Made by a program: the position numbers and the translations under genes
Part shown: one piece after another, positions 49,823 to 60,501 of the stretch
Layout: each line of letters begins with the position of its first letter
Position numbering within the stretch: the stretch's first letter is position 1
Assembly: GCF_947179165.1 (NCBI RefSeq)
Contig: NC_077242.1
Location: 29,924,097 to 29,988,096 of the forward strand
Reading direction: 5' to 3'
DNA length: 64,000 nt
From: Solanum dulcamara
Taxonomy: Eukaryota > Streptophyta > Magnoliopsida > Solanales > Solanaceae
The notes under the pieces: model-generated
What the model was told of the DNA's origin: nothing
The model's database searches: none
What the model saw: only the letters and a program-made list of their open reading frames with translations

Positions 49823-50075
49823 AAGGTAGTAAGTTGTTCTTATTGAAGTTGTTTGAACTCCTACATATCCAGCTCCTCCTATGTCATTCATATGCATGCA
49901 TATTCATGAAGATTGATTTTGAAGCCATGTTTTATGTTAAGTTTGAAATTTTCATGCTCTATTATTTTAAAGGGGTCATTATATTCATGTTGGGTTGCTA
50001 GTACTTTTTCCATGTTTTTCTTATGATAGTTGAATATATCCGAATAGAGGATAGTCTAGGCAGAGAATGAATATT

Positions 50076-50091
50076 CACAAAGAGGTGATAT
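50076..50091 (+). other. TE5 polypurine tract (weak)
   Basis: CACAAAGAGGTGATAT, a mutated form of the AAGGGGGAGATAT tract of relatives, just before the 3' LTR. Confidence 0.6.
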
Positions 50092-50389
50092 TGTAAGGCC
50101 CTAGAAGTCAAAAAGTCGAATGAAAGAAAATTTAAAGAAAATTTGGACTGATACAAAGACTATGAGTTGGTCTATAACTCGTAGGGACTTTTACATATCA
50201 TAGAGATGGGTTGTGGAAGTGAAGCTAAAGCTGGAAATCTGGCTAAGGAGAGTATGATGGTCTACGAGTCATTTGATGTTTTGTGAAAGAGTTTAAGACT
50301 CATAGAATCCAATTGTCATTGCAGGTCTGAGGTCCTGCAACTATCTAATTTCAAAACATCTTCTACGACTCAATAGGATTGTAACATCC
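50092..50389 (+). repeat. TE5 3' LTR, 5' part, interrupted by TE8
   Basis: TGTAAGGCCCTAGAAG start. It aligns over ~290 bp with the TE5 5' LTR (27692-27985) up to CTTCTACGACTCAATAGGA. TE8 then begins. The remainder of this LTR is not found downstream. Confidence 0.85.
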
Positions 50390-52400
50390 CTCAAAATGAT
50401 CATAAGTACCTTAAAAATTCTCTGGGAATAGGCTGCTCATGTAATGCATTACCCTTAATCTTTTTGAAAAATTTGAGTTCGGAATATCTATTAGGGGTTC
50501 AAAAGATGTGGAAAATGGTCTAGGTGGATTTTTAGGACCCGTAGATCGAAAGATAGATTTTTCAAAGAAACTGCACAAATAAAAAGGTCCGCGCCAAGTC
50601 CGCATCACAGACATGGCAAGGGTTTTCTAGTTGAGTTGGGTTTTTGGTAAGGGCATTTAAGACTTTTCCCAAATTGTTAGCTACTGAACCTAGACAATTT
50701 TAGGACCTAATTTAACTCTATAAATTCACCTAAACCTCTAACTCTATTCATTCTTCTACAATTCACCTACTAAAATATTTCTATATCTACAAAAGACTCC
50801 CAAGGTCTCCATTGAATATTTCAAGTAAATTCACTCAAGCTCTCCATCAAAACTCTCAAGTTCTTCCAAATTATTTGGTTTTCTGACTTAAGGTATGCGG
50901 GTATTGATTCATGGATTCTTTCATCCATAAAGCCCAATCAATTTCTCAAGGTTTTCTACCAAATTAAAGTATGGTATTTTCTGGGTTTTATGATCTATAT
51001 TCCTATTGCATGAATTATGATTCAAAGTATGGTCATGAGTCTATTTTGATATAAATTGATGGTTATTGCATTAAATTGAAGAGTTTTTCCATAAATTCTC
51101 CTATTTTGATCTCTAGGGTTTATGATGTAAATTATGAGTATTTGAATTATACTTCCAAGAGATATTGTCTATATGGATTATGTATGGGCTGATATAAAGT
51201 TTATGATCATGCATGTTTTCAAGTCAATTACATAATTTTCAAAGTCAATTGATTATGCAGTTGAGTTCTACTCTAAGTTCAAGGTATGAATTTCATTAAC
51301 TTATGAAATAAGGTGACTTAGGGCCCTGTATGGTAACCTAAGGCCTAAAAGTTGACTTAGGTCCCTATGTGGTGACCTAAGGCCTAACAATATGAATTAA
51401 GCAAATATGATTGTAATGATGAAAGGACAATTCTCACATTACAAGTATGTTATGAAAATGAGCTACTCTATGATTTCAAACCTATGATATGACTATGATA
51501 TATGTAATTATGATTTCTATGCTATGCATGTATTTTGTAGGATTTGAATTATCACCAAGTGGACTTGAGGTGGGGGCCCTACCAAAAGCCTTAGTAGAAG
51601 TTTCATGTCCTATAAACTACGTGCCACTATAGATTGCCTTCATGGTCTAGCTATTAAATCAAATATAACATATGTATGACCTGCTTAGCGAGGTAGAGTC
51701 TATCTTGACAAGTTGATTCCCCTTTTTCTTCATTATATGGAGAGACCATAGGATTCTATGTTATAACTCACATGGTCTTATTATCGGTTATGGTTCCTTT
51801 CCCACATATGTATGATCTCTTATGTATGCTATAATTTTAAATTATGCTTTTTAAATGCTTTGGTCAAAATGATTTTTTTCATGACTTTACTTACCTCATC
51901 TTATCATGTGATTTACTTGACCATTGCATTTCATTATTTATGTTGCATGTCATGCCCTCATATTTATTACATTCGAACGTACTAATGCGTATTTTTTGCC
52001 TATATTGTCTCATAATGTAAGGGTTGAGTTTGAAGATCATATTCATCTATGTGGCTAGTTAAGCTTTCCTATCCAGTGGTGGTTGTGGTGAGTCCTCATT
52101 TATCGGAGACTAGTTATCGTGTGAGTTATTATTTCCAAGACTTTTTCTGTGTTTCATTTTGAAGGTGAGCTAGGGACATGTCTTAGTCTTTGCGCATATT
52201 CATGAGTAGAGGCATCTAGTTGAACAAATGTTTCGAGTTTATGTTTTCATGTGACATTCTTAAATTTCTATTCATAGTTTACACTCTCTTATGAGATTTC
52301 CACTTTTTCTTTACCTTATGTATGCTTATGATATGTACAAGAGGCTTGGTTGGAGCTTTTTGGGGTTTCTTACGATAATGCCCTAGGTTGAGTCATGACA
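50390..52400 (+). repeat. TE8 5' LTR
   Basis: TGTAACATCCC start, GAGTCATGACA end, 2.0 kb. TATA box at 50719-50726, a GGTATGCGGG...TTCATGGATT block near 50892-50922 (degenerate hairpin), and GGTGACTTAGG duplicated at ~51313 and ~51369. Unlike TE4, TE5 and TE7, its U3 lacks the dense GACTCGTAG words. Confidence 0.88.
50719..50726 (+). promoter_or_regulatory. Candidate TATA box in TE8 LTR
   Basis: TATAAATT within the LTR, followed by a C-rich, A/T-rich leader typical of plant LTR transcription starts. Confidence 0.5.
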
Positions 52401-52404
52401 AACT

Positions 52405-52416
52405 TGGTATCAGAGC
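52405..52416 (+). other. TE8 primer binding site
   Basis: Exact TGGTATCAGAGC, the complement of the plant initiator-Met tRNA 3' end, five bases after the LTR end. It is the only unmutated copy in the window. Confidence 0.92.
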
Positions 52417-52625
52417 ACACAGTATTTTTTCCTAAGTGTCTTAGGGTGACCAACATACCGCATCAAATAGAGTTTTATTCATGGGTGTGAAGCGCGTCAC
52501 ACTTATGAGTAGGAGGCTATGAGGCATTTTAGGAATTCTCACTTCTTTCATGATCCATGTCATACTAGAGAGTTTACCGTAAGACTTCTCTTCCCTAACA
52601 ATATTTCTTTGCGATTTTCAGAAAG

Positions 52626-53700
52626 ATGGTTCCCAGAAAACCACCATTTAAATGGGGAAATAATATTAATGAAGCCCAAGCTCCCTTGGCTCCTCAAGAC
52701 AATAGTTCCCTGCCGGATCAAGTGAATAATATGGAGTTCCGAACTACCCTTACTATGCTATTCCGAGTGGTGACCAACCAAGGTATTATGACTCCTCTGA
52801 ATGTTCCTACTCCAACCTCAAGAGTAAGGGACTTTGCACGGATAAATCCTACGGAGTTTCATGGCTCAAAAGTTGATGAGGATTCTCAAGAGTTCATTGA
52901 TGAGGTCTACAAGATAGTGAGTATTATGGGGGTGACTTTGGAAGAAAAAGAGGAGTTGGCGGCTAACCAACTTAAGGGTGTTTCTCAAATATGGTACACT
53001 CAATGGAAGTTGGAGAGGGTGGATGAAGGCCCTATTGAATGGGAAGCTTTCAAACTTGCTTTCCTTGATCAATTTTTCCCTCTTGATTTAAAGGATGCTA
53101 AAGTGTTGGAGTTCATGAATCTTTGACAAGGCAATATGGGGATGAGGGACTATGCCCTTAAGTTTACTAACCTATCCAAGTATGCTCCTTCATTGGTTGC
53201 CTATCCTCGATCCCCGAATGAGTAAATTCATATCGGGGGTGTCAGACTTGGTTTCTAAGGAATGTCACACCACTATTCTTGTTAAGGAGATGGACATATC
53301 TCGGCTCATGACTTTTTCCGAACAAATTGAAGGAGAAAATATCAAGGAAATGAGGATGAGGGATTCTAAGAGGGACCAGTATGAAGATGGGTTCTCCAAT
53401 GCTAGGACTATTGGTAGTAGTGGATGCTCTCAATAAGGATAAAGCTTAGGGAAGAAGTTTTCTAAGGATAGGGTACCATACCTTAAATCTCAAGGAGAAG
53501 GAGGTGTAAATGCTAGTAACCCTTCTTTTCCTAAGTATCCAAAGTATGGAAAGAATCATGAAGGAAAGTGCTTGATGGGAACGGGTGCTTGCTATGGATG
53601 TGGAAAGATGGGTTGGGCCATAAGCGAGAAGAGTGCCCTCTTGTTGCCAACAAGGGTGGAGAAGACCGTCCTCTAGGAGGCCAAGTGCAATAAGGCACCC
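52626..53700 (+). pseudogene. TE8 gag
   Basis: The open frame 52626-53126 (MVPRKPPFKWG start) covers the N-terminus and most of the capsid domain: RVRDFARINPTEFHGSKVDE, QLKGVSQIWYTQWK, FKLAFLDQFFPLDLKDAKV. It ends in a stop at a former Gln codon after FMNL. A second frame at 53152-53436 carries RMSKFISGVSDLVSKE and DISRLMTFSEQ. Nucleocapsid remnants at ~53540-53640 keep KYGKNHEGKC and CYGCGKMG. In contrast to TE4, TE5 and TE6 there is an AAA codon, not TAA, at the gag/protease boundary (~53758). Confidence 0.88.
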
Positions 53701-55551
53701 AAGCTCAACCTAAGGGTGGCCAACGTAACAACCAATTCTATACTCTTCATGCTAGGAAAGAGGTTTGTGAGGCTCCCGATGTGGTCATGGGTATGTTATG
53801 AGTCTTTAACTTTAATATTTATGCATTGCTTGATCCGGATACCAACTTGTCTTTTGTTACTTCCTACATTGATATGAGATTTGATGTGTGCCCCGAAGTG
53901 TTAATAGAACCTTTTTCGGTTAATACTCCTGTTGGTGATTCGGTATTAGCCAAGAGAGCTTATAGAAATTATCTTGTATGGGTCTTGCACAGAGTTGTTC
54001 CATGTGACCTTGTTGAACTTGATATGACTGATTTTGACATCATTATTGGCATGGATTGGTTACATGCTGCTTACGCATCTATATATTGTAGGACTCATGT
54101 GGTTGAGTTTCACTTTCCTAATGAGCCTATTCTTGAATGGAAGGGTAATGATTCAGTGGTTAAAGGATGATTCATCTCATGTATTAAGGCCCAAAAAATG
54201 ATTTCCAAAGGGTGCATTTATCATTTTATGCGAGTTAGGTACATCGATTCAAAAACTCCTACTCTTGAGTCAGTCCCTATAGTTAATGAGTTCTTCGATG
54301 TATTTCCCGATGATTTTTCCGGTATTCCTCCCGAAGAGGAAATTAACTTTGGCATAGATCTCTTTCCTGATACCCAACCTTTTTTTATTCCTCCTTACCG
54401 TATGGCTCCGGCGGAACTTAAGGAGTTGAAAGAACAATTGAAGGATTTGTTGGATAAGGGTTTTATAAGACTGAGTATTTCACCATGGGGTGCTCTCTTA
54501 TTATTTGTTAGGAAGAAGGATGGGTCACTCCGAATATGTATAGACTACCGGCAATTGAATAAGGTCACCATAAAGAACAAATATCCATTTCCAAGGATAG
54601 ATGACTTGTTTGATCAATTACAAGGAGCAAGCTACTTTTCTAAGATTGACCTTCATTCTGGTTATATCAATTGAGGTTAAGGGAGTGTGATATTCCCAAA
54701 ATGGCTTTCCGTACAAGGTATGGTCATTTTGAATTTGTAGTAATTCTATTTGGTTTGACTAACACTCCCTCTATATTCATAGATTTGATGAATCTAATTT
54801 TCAAGCAATATTTGGAAATGTTTGTAGTGGTGTTCATTGATGATATCTTGATTTATTCTCGAAGTGAGAAAGATCATATGGGTCACTTGAGGATTGTGTT
54901 GCAAATATTGAGAAAATTAATTATTCGCTAAATTTAGTAAGTGCGAATTTTGGCTGAAGGAGGTTGCATTTCTTTGCCATGTGGTATCCGGTGATGGGAT
55001 TAAAGTAGATCCGAAGAAAATGAAGGAGTTTAAGAATTGGCCAAGACCATTATCTCCTTCGAACATTAAAAGCTTTTTGGGCCTAGCCAGATACTATAGA
55101 AGGTTTGTTGAAGGGTTCTTATCTATTGCTTCGCTTTTAACTAAGTTGACACAAAATAAAGCAAAATTCCAATGGTCGGAAGAATGTGAGAAAAGTTTTC
55201 AAACATTGAAGGATCATCTTACGTTGGCTCCTAGTTTGACATTGCCCGAAGGTTCGGATGGGTTTGTTATTTATTGTGATACTTCATGTGTTGGTTTGGG
55301 TTGTGTCTTGATGCAACATTTCAAGGTTATAGCCTATGACTTTAGGCAACTTAAAGTGCATGAAAGGAACTATCCAACCCATGATATTGAATTTGCGGCG
55401 GTTGTGTTTGCGTTGAATATTTGGCGCCATTATCTTTATGGGGTGCATGTTGATGTGTTTACCGATCACAAAAGCTTAAAATATGTGTTTAGTCAAAGGA
55501 ACTTGTACCTTAGGCAAAGGAGGTGGCTTGAACTCCTAAAGGACTATGATT
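53701..55551 (+). pseudogene. TE8 protease, RT, RNase H, truncated
   Basis: Protease at 53826-54170 (MLDPDTNLSFVT, IIGMDWLHAAYAS) ends in a TGA at a former Gly/Gln position. The linker and RT fingers are at 54198-54674 ([34 protein letters not shown]). One missing base shifts to 54671-54931, which contains the catalytic [10 protein letters not shown] block (about 54830-54860). A shift follows near 54915, then thumb and RNase H at 54981-55553 ([42 protein letters not shown]). The coding match ends at 55551. Confidence 0.9.
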
Positions 55552-56126
55552 GATTTCCTTTATAAAGAGCTTGAAAAAAACCATTATCTCAGTTTGTTTT
55601 TTGATTTTTTTACAATAAATAAATTCTGCAATGGAAGTCGATGTGGTTAAGAACTTGAGTTATTCACTCCCTTATGTAGGTTTTCTGGGGCATGTGGTTT
55701 AATACTTAAGTTATTCACTCCCTATGTATCGCTGTTTTTTTGGGGAGAAGACGTAGGAGACGATATGGGGAACTTTTGTTTGGAGGGGTGGGAAATGGGT
55801 GTGCGGAAAAATTGAGAGATTTCTGAATCGGGGTAGGCTAATGGGAGACTCGGTCTTCTGGAGGTGGGGGCGGGGAAATAAGCGGGGTAATAAGTTTTTT
55901 TTTTTGAAAAATTAAAGAGGGAAATAAACATGTCAATTATTTTTATCATTAACGATCGGATATTAATTTTTTTAATTCTGGATATTGTCCCCTTGCTAAT
56001 ATTAAATTAAAATTGTCTTTTAATGACTGGAAAAAAATTTAACGCAATAAATACACTTTTAACGACCAAATTTATATCCTTTCATCAAAATTTGGTCGTA
56101 CAAAATCCATTTTCTTGTAGTGTTAA
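55552..56126. mobile_element. CACTA-like transposon end (right terminus)
   Basis: No coding region. The stretch ends CATTTTCTTGTAGTG, the reverse complement of the CACTACAAGAAAA terminal repeat typical of plant CACTA (En/Spm) elements. Just inside is AATTTGGTCGTACAAAATCC, and near 55980-56100 are poly-A/T-rich subterminal repeats (TTTAATGAC, TTTAACGACC). The opposite terminus is not found, so this is a fragment. Its junction with TE8 at 55551 is abrupt. Confidence 0.55.
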
Positions 56127-56873
56127 TTACGGAAGATAAATCTCAAAACGTAGAAATCTCGATAAAAGAGAATTCAAAACATAACACATGAAATAGACAT
56201 AAGCTTACTAGTCTAGTCCGACAATGCCTCTACTAACATACACGGTGGCATAAGACAAGCCCTAACTCACCAAAAAGATAAGAAAGAGCAAAAAGCCTGA
56301 AAGTAAAAAAATGATATAGTGATTCCGCCCTCGAATCATGAGGACTTACCAAAACTAGTAACTCCAAATGGAACCTGTGCTAGCCACGAGAGGAGTGTCG
56401 TGACTTATAATATGAAATAATATAGGCAAAAGTATGCGTTAGTATGTGGAATGTACTAAGTATGTGAAAAATATGCATAACGTAAAATAAGAGCTTAATG
56501 TGAATAAACATGAGATGTATGACAAAAATCCTTGAAAAGCGTGAAGTAAATCATAAAATCATGAGTTAAGGTCAATGCATCACTAAAAAACATCCTGAAA
56601 AGCTTGTATGAAAATATACTCATTTTGTGGGATATTAACCGTAAACGATAATAAGACCATGTAAGCTATAACATGAAACTTGGTGTAACTCCTACACCAA
56701 AAAAGCAGAGGCTACTAGCCAAGATAGACTCTGTATCATTTCATCATGAGCTATTTGTACATCCACTAGCTAAGTCATTTAAGACAACCTACGGGGCACG
56801 TAGTTTGGGAATAGCGGTTTCTACTAGAGACTCCCTTACCAAGCCTCCACTTCAAGCCCTCTCGATGCTAAGT
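56127..56873 (-). repeat. Chromoviral LTR fragment, minus orientation
   Basis: Shares ordered blocks with TE6/TE7 LTRs: CTAGCCACG (~56381), AGGCAAAAGTATGCGTTAGTA (~56423), GAATGTACTAAGTATGT, a GGGATATTAACC block near 56639 and CTCGATGCTAAG at 56860. It stops where TE9 begins. U3 and both LTR ends are absent. Confidence 0.7.
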
Positions 56874-58720
56874 TGTCACACCCCTTTTTGTGATGGGTTT
56901 TTTCCAATTTAATTGACTATTTTGAAAAGGAATAATTTTATTTATTATTCAAAGTCGTCACTTGGAATTGAGTTCTGGTGTTCCAAGTCACCTTTTTTAA
57001 ATTCCTAATCAAAAGGAAGTTGAGTCTTTATTTTGTCGTCTGCGAACTAGAAGACTAGGTAAGGAATTCTGTTAACCAAAGAAAAGGTATGAGGCACCCC
57101 TCGAGTTTCGTGGTTTTAGCACAGTCTCTTTATTGACTTATATATGGCTTTAACTAATTTTAAATATATTATACTTGTTAACTTAAAAATAAAAATATTG
57201 TTTACCCGCCTTGTTTGATTTATTATAAATTACTCAAAATTGTCTTATTTTATTAGTGTGTGGTGTACTGGCAACAACGCTTTTTAGTCTTGCCACTAAT
57301 TATTTATTTATTTGTATGTTAAGCCTAAAATTTGTTTAATGTTCTAATATTTCTCTACTCTTGTTATCGGCATAATCATGCTCCTAACATTCAACTAAAA
57401 TAAATTCAATTATCAAAGACATATAAAAGTCAAAAAGTTATAAATTATTCTTTGTTAGAAGTTAATTGGTACAACTTACTAAGGTCAAAATTCAACAACC
57501 AAATTTAATTATATAGATTGACATAAACTTATTTATTTTACTCTGAAAAGATTCATCACCAAAAAAATACAAAGAAAGTGGTATATTTTTATTTTATTTT
57601 TGTTTTTATTTTTTCAAAAAACTAATATATTGAGCATGCAAAGTGGAAAAGTTACTTAACTCATTAAAATTTAATCTCATCCAAATATTAATTAATTACA
57701 CATCATAGAACATCAAGTTTCATGTTTTAATCAAGAACAAGTTAAAAATTGGACCCTTAAGCATGTGAGAAGTAATCACATGTTAAACCACAATTTTACT
57801 TTAAATTTAACAATATAAAAGGTTCTAATACATTTCAATTTATAAATCCAAAGTTAAACACACAAAGAAATTTAGCAACCTTGTAACCTTAGAATAAGTC
57901 TTTTATAAACGTGAAATCAAATCATACAATAAATATTAAGTGTTACCTTTTGGCAAAGATTAATTCACAACAAAGCAGCTACAATCTACTGATTTTCAAG
58001 AGTTAGGAAATGCTAAACTTTCTAAAAGATTCAAAACTGGAGCCAATGAACAAGAACTCAAACAGTGTGATGAAATAAGTTTTTTTTTCCTCTCTTTTTT
58101 TGTGTTTGTACGTTTGTTGTTGTTGTTGTTGTTTTTTTGTGTACTGTGTTGGTTTTTTGTGAGAGTTTTTGTGAGGTCCTTTTTTCTTCTTTTTGCTTGT
58201 GTGCAGATATGGAAGATGAGACCGTTTTTTATTGTGCTGTAATGTATAGGTGTAAATGTGTGAGAGGTGTGGAAAATGAGTGTACTGTTGTGGGGATAAT
58301 GGAGGTAGTGTAGATAAGTTGAGGAAAAGAAACTGTGAGTGGAGGATGGGTGGAAAATTTTTAATTTATTTAGTTTGAAAGATAAAAGAAAAAATATAAT
58401 AATAAAATTATTAGTTAATTCTTTCGATACTAATATAATATAGAAAACTTAAATAGCTAGAACTAAAAATATAATTAAGAAAACAATAACTTATTTATTA
58501 AACTAAAAATTAAAAGAAAACATAGATTTTTTGTAAATTTTCTTTTCTTTAAAACAAAACTTATATTGAAATGTGGCTCTATTTTTTGTAGCTTTTCAAA
58601 TCGTTTAAAATAAACTTACTAAAATAAGATAAAATGAAAATATATAATTTGGATATAAAAGAACTATTTAAGCATTAAAAATGGTGTAAAATTTCAAATT
58701 CAGTCAAAATTGCGTGTCTA
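56874..58720. repeat. TE9: unassigned LTR-like repeat
   Basis: Begins TGTCACACCCC and ends near TGCGTGTCTA, followed by TTTGCCCCTCTTTGACT. The first 250 bp (AAAGTCGTCACTTGGAATTG, CTGCGAACTAGAAGACTAGG, CCCTCGAGTTTCGTGGTTTT) resemble a dispersed repeat I associate with Solanaceae genomes, probably an LTR of a large gypsy element. That link is from memory and unverified. There is no coding region. It includes long A/T runs and a GTT microsatellite. Confidence 0.55.
58112..58133 (+). repeat. (GTT)n microsatellite
   Basis: About seven GTT units inside the TE9 LTR-like repeat, flanked by T runs. Confidence 0.85.
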
Positions 58721-59316
58721 TAGTTTGCCCCTCTTTGACTAAAAATACAAAGAGTTTGCAGACAAGGAAATAGACAACATGACAAATTTTGAACGAACTC
58801 CTATTTGAAAGGAAAAAAAAGGCGATCGAGTCTTGATTTTGGACAACCTACATATCCTAGGTTATAAGGGAATCAGGTCACATATAGTTCAAGAAGATGA
58901 TATAGAGAGTTTGAAGTCAGGTGAGGTCCCATCGAGACTCTTGTTTGCGGTTCCTATTTTACATGGAAATGAAAGTCAAAAAACCTAAAGAAAATACAAG
59001 TACAAGATTCTATCTATGTAGCTTCTCTTGAATCTTGACTTGGGTCTTTCTGCCTTCTCAAGTGGCGAGATATCCATTTTTAACTCAAACGAACTTGAAT
59101 GTTAACTTGTTCTTCAGGTAGACTTCTGTTACTATAGCTTGAAAATTGACCTTGTCCTTCGGACGACCTCCTCATTCGACAAGAATATCCTTTGAATCGA
59201 GTCTTGAGTGACTTGAGCTTTGTTGCAATGCATTCTTCAGATGGATTTTGACTTGTTTAAAGTAGCACCATTGATCATGAAGATCCACTAAAACTGAATC
59301 CCGATAATAATTTTCA
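58721..59316. other. TE9 leader-like region, no gene
   Basis: Starts with TTTGCCCCTCTTTGACT and contains GAACGAACTCCTATTTGAAA and ATAAGGGAATCAGGTCACAT. These blocks look like the non-coding stretch following the LTR-like repeat. No gag or pol frame is recognisable, and similarity to known families cannot be tested here. Confidence 0.4.
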
Positions 59317-59340
59317 TATAATAATAATAATAATAATAAT
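59317..59340 (+). repeat. (ATA)n microsatellite
   Basis: Eight AAT/ATA units at the junction between the TE9 leader and the TE10 LTR. Confidence 0.9.
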
Positions 59341-60501
59341 GTAAAAATAAGAATACTTATGTGGGCTCGCCATCATCAACATCAAATGAAAAAAATAATC
59401 CTTAGAAGAAGTAATTTCAAAGTAGAACTACTACAATTACATCATCAAACTCTGTCTATGAAGCCTCTAACAATATCAGATGGTGACAATGACATGTCAA
59501 TGGCTACCTCATAAGAAACATAATACTCAACAATAATAAAAGGATAAAGAGTTCCTCCGAATACAAGGACTCACCAAATAGCTAGAAAGTAATGATCTTC
59601 AACGATGCGCCTATTGAGGATCTCTAACACCTGTATCTTCATCATAAAACGATGCAAGTTGAATGATGTTAGTACATGTAATGTACGAGTATGTAAAATG
59701 ACAAGAAAGTAAGGAAAGATATCAAGAAACTTCTCTCAGGAAGACTCGGCTCAGAACTCAATATCAATATGTAATGCAAGTTTAATAATAATAATAAGCA
59801 ATGCTTACTCAGTTGAGAGTTTTTCTAATCGACAACCATCACTTATGAGCTAGTGATGACACAACGAAGCGATGTCGTTGCCACATCCATCCAATACATT
59901 GCTAGGGTAAAGCACATCACCATCTTGAATCCAATCATCAAAGTCCTTTTTTTGGGACTTAAGAGGCATAACTTCCATCCTACGCTAGCTACGTAGTTCT
60001 GGGATTTGAGTCAATTAAATTTTATCCAACTCGGTGCTCAATACTACTCCCAAAATATGTGCTCATATTAACCTCATCATCTAGTCTTATTGGACTTTTA
60101 TTTAAAATATCAAACTCATCTCATTACCTCTTCATCAATCATTACACTTGAAAACATCATTTACATATCATCAAAACATCTTGTTCTAAACATCATTTAA
60201 TCCAAAGAATAAAATTTATTTAAACTCAATTCTTTTTCTCTTTAAAAACTCAATAAAATAGATATATAGTATTAATTCAAATCACTCTTTTTGTCAATAA
60301 ATATTTAAAGCCAATATTTTTACTCAAAACACGCATAAAAATATTCATTAACATCAAATCAATTAGGATTCACGGGAAAGTAGCCACGAACAATAATTCC
60401 ATTAATATGAGAGATACAAATAATAATAATCTCAATGCATAAATATATCTAACTCAATAGAAGAAGAATTAACTCATTTAGTATTCAAGAATTAGGGTAA
60501 A
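59341..60501 (-). repeat. TE10 3' LTR, downstream part (split by solo LTR)
   Basis: Reverse-oriented family-A-like LTR. GAAGCCTCT, CACCTGTATCTTCATCATAA, the TCGACAACCATCACTTAT block and CTACGCTAGCTACGTAGTTC all parallel 21170-21760. The U5 end is not resolved. It continues at 62640 when the solo LTR is removed. Confidence 0.75.
60497..60501. other. Solo LTR target-site duplication, left
   Basis: GTAAA, identical to 62635-62639 on the other side of the solo LTR. Confidence 0.85.

Larger units (their letters stand above)
50390..55551 (+). mobile_element. TE8: chromovirus truncated after RNase H
   Basis: 5' LTR, canonical primer site, gag, protease, RT and RNase H in order. Similarity ends at LLKDYD (55551), so integrase, chromodomain and 3' LTR are missing. 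It inserted into the TE5 3' LTR and so is younger than TE5. Confidence 0.88.

Noticed and set aside
56874..59316. Possible host gene or promoter because the composition differs from neighbouring retroelements
   Set aside because: No exon-like frame is visible, and the start and end look like LTR borders with known-looking dispersed-repeat blocks. Better read as an unassigned LTR-type repeat.
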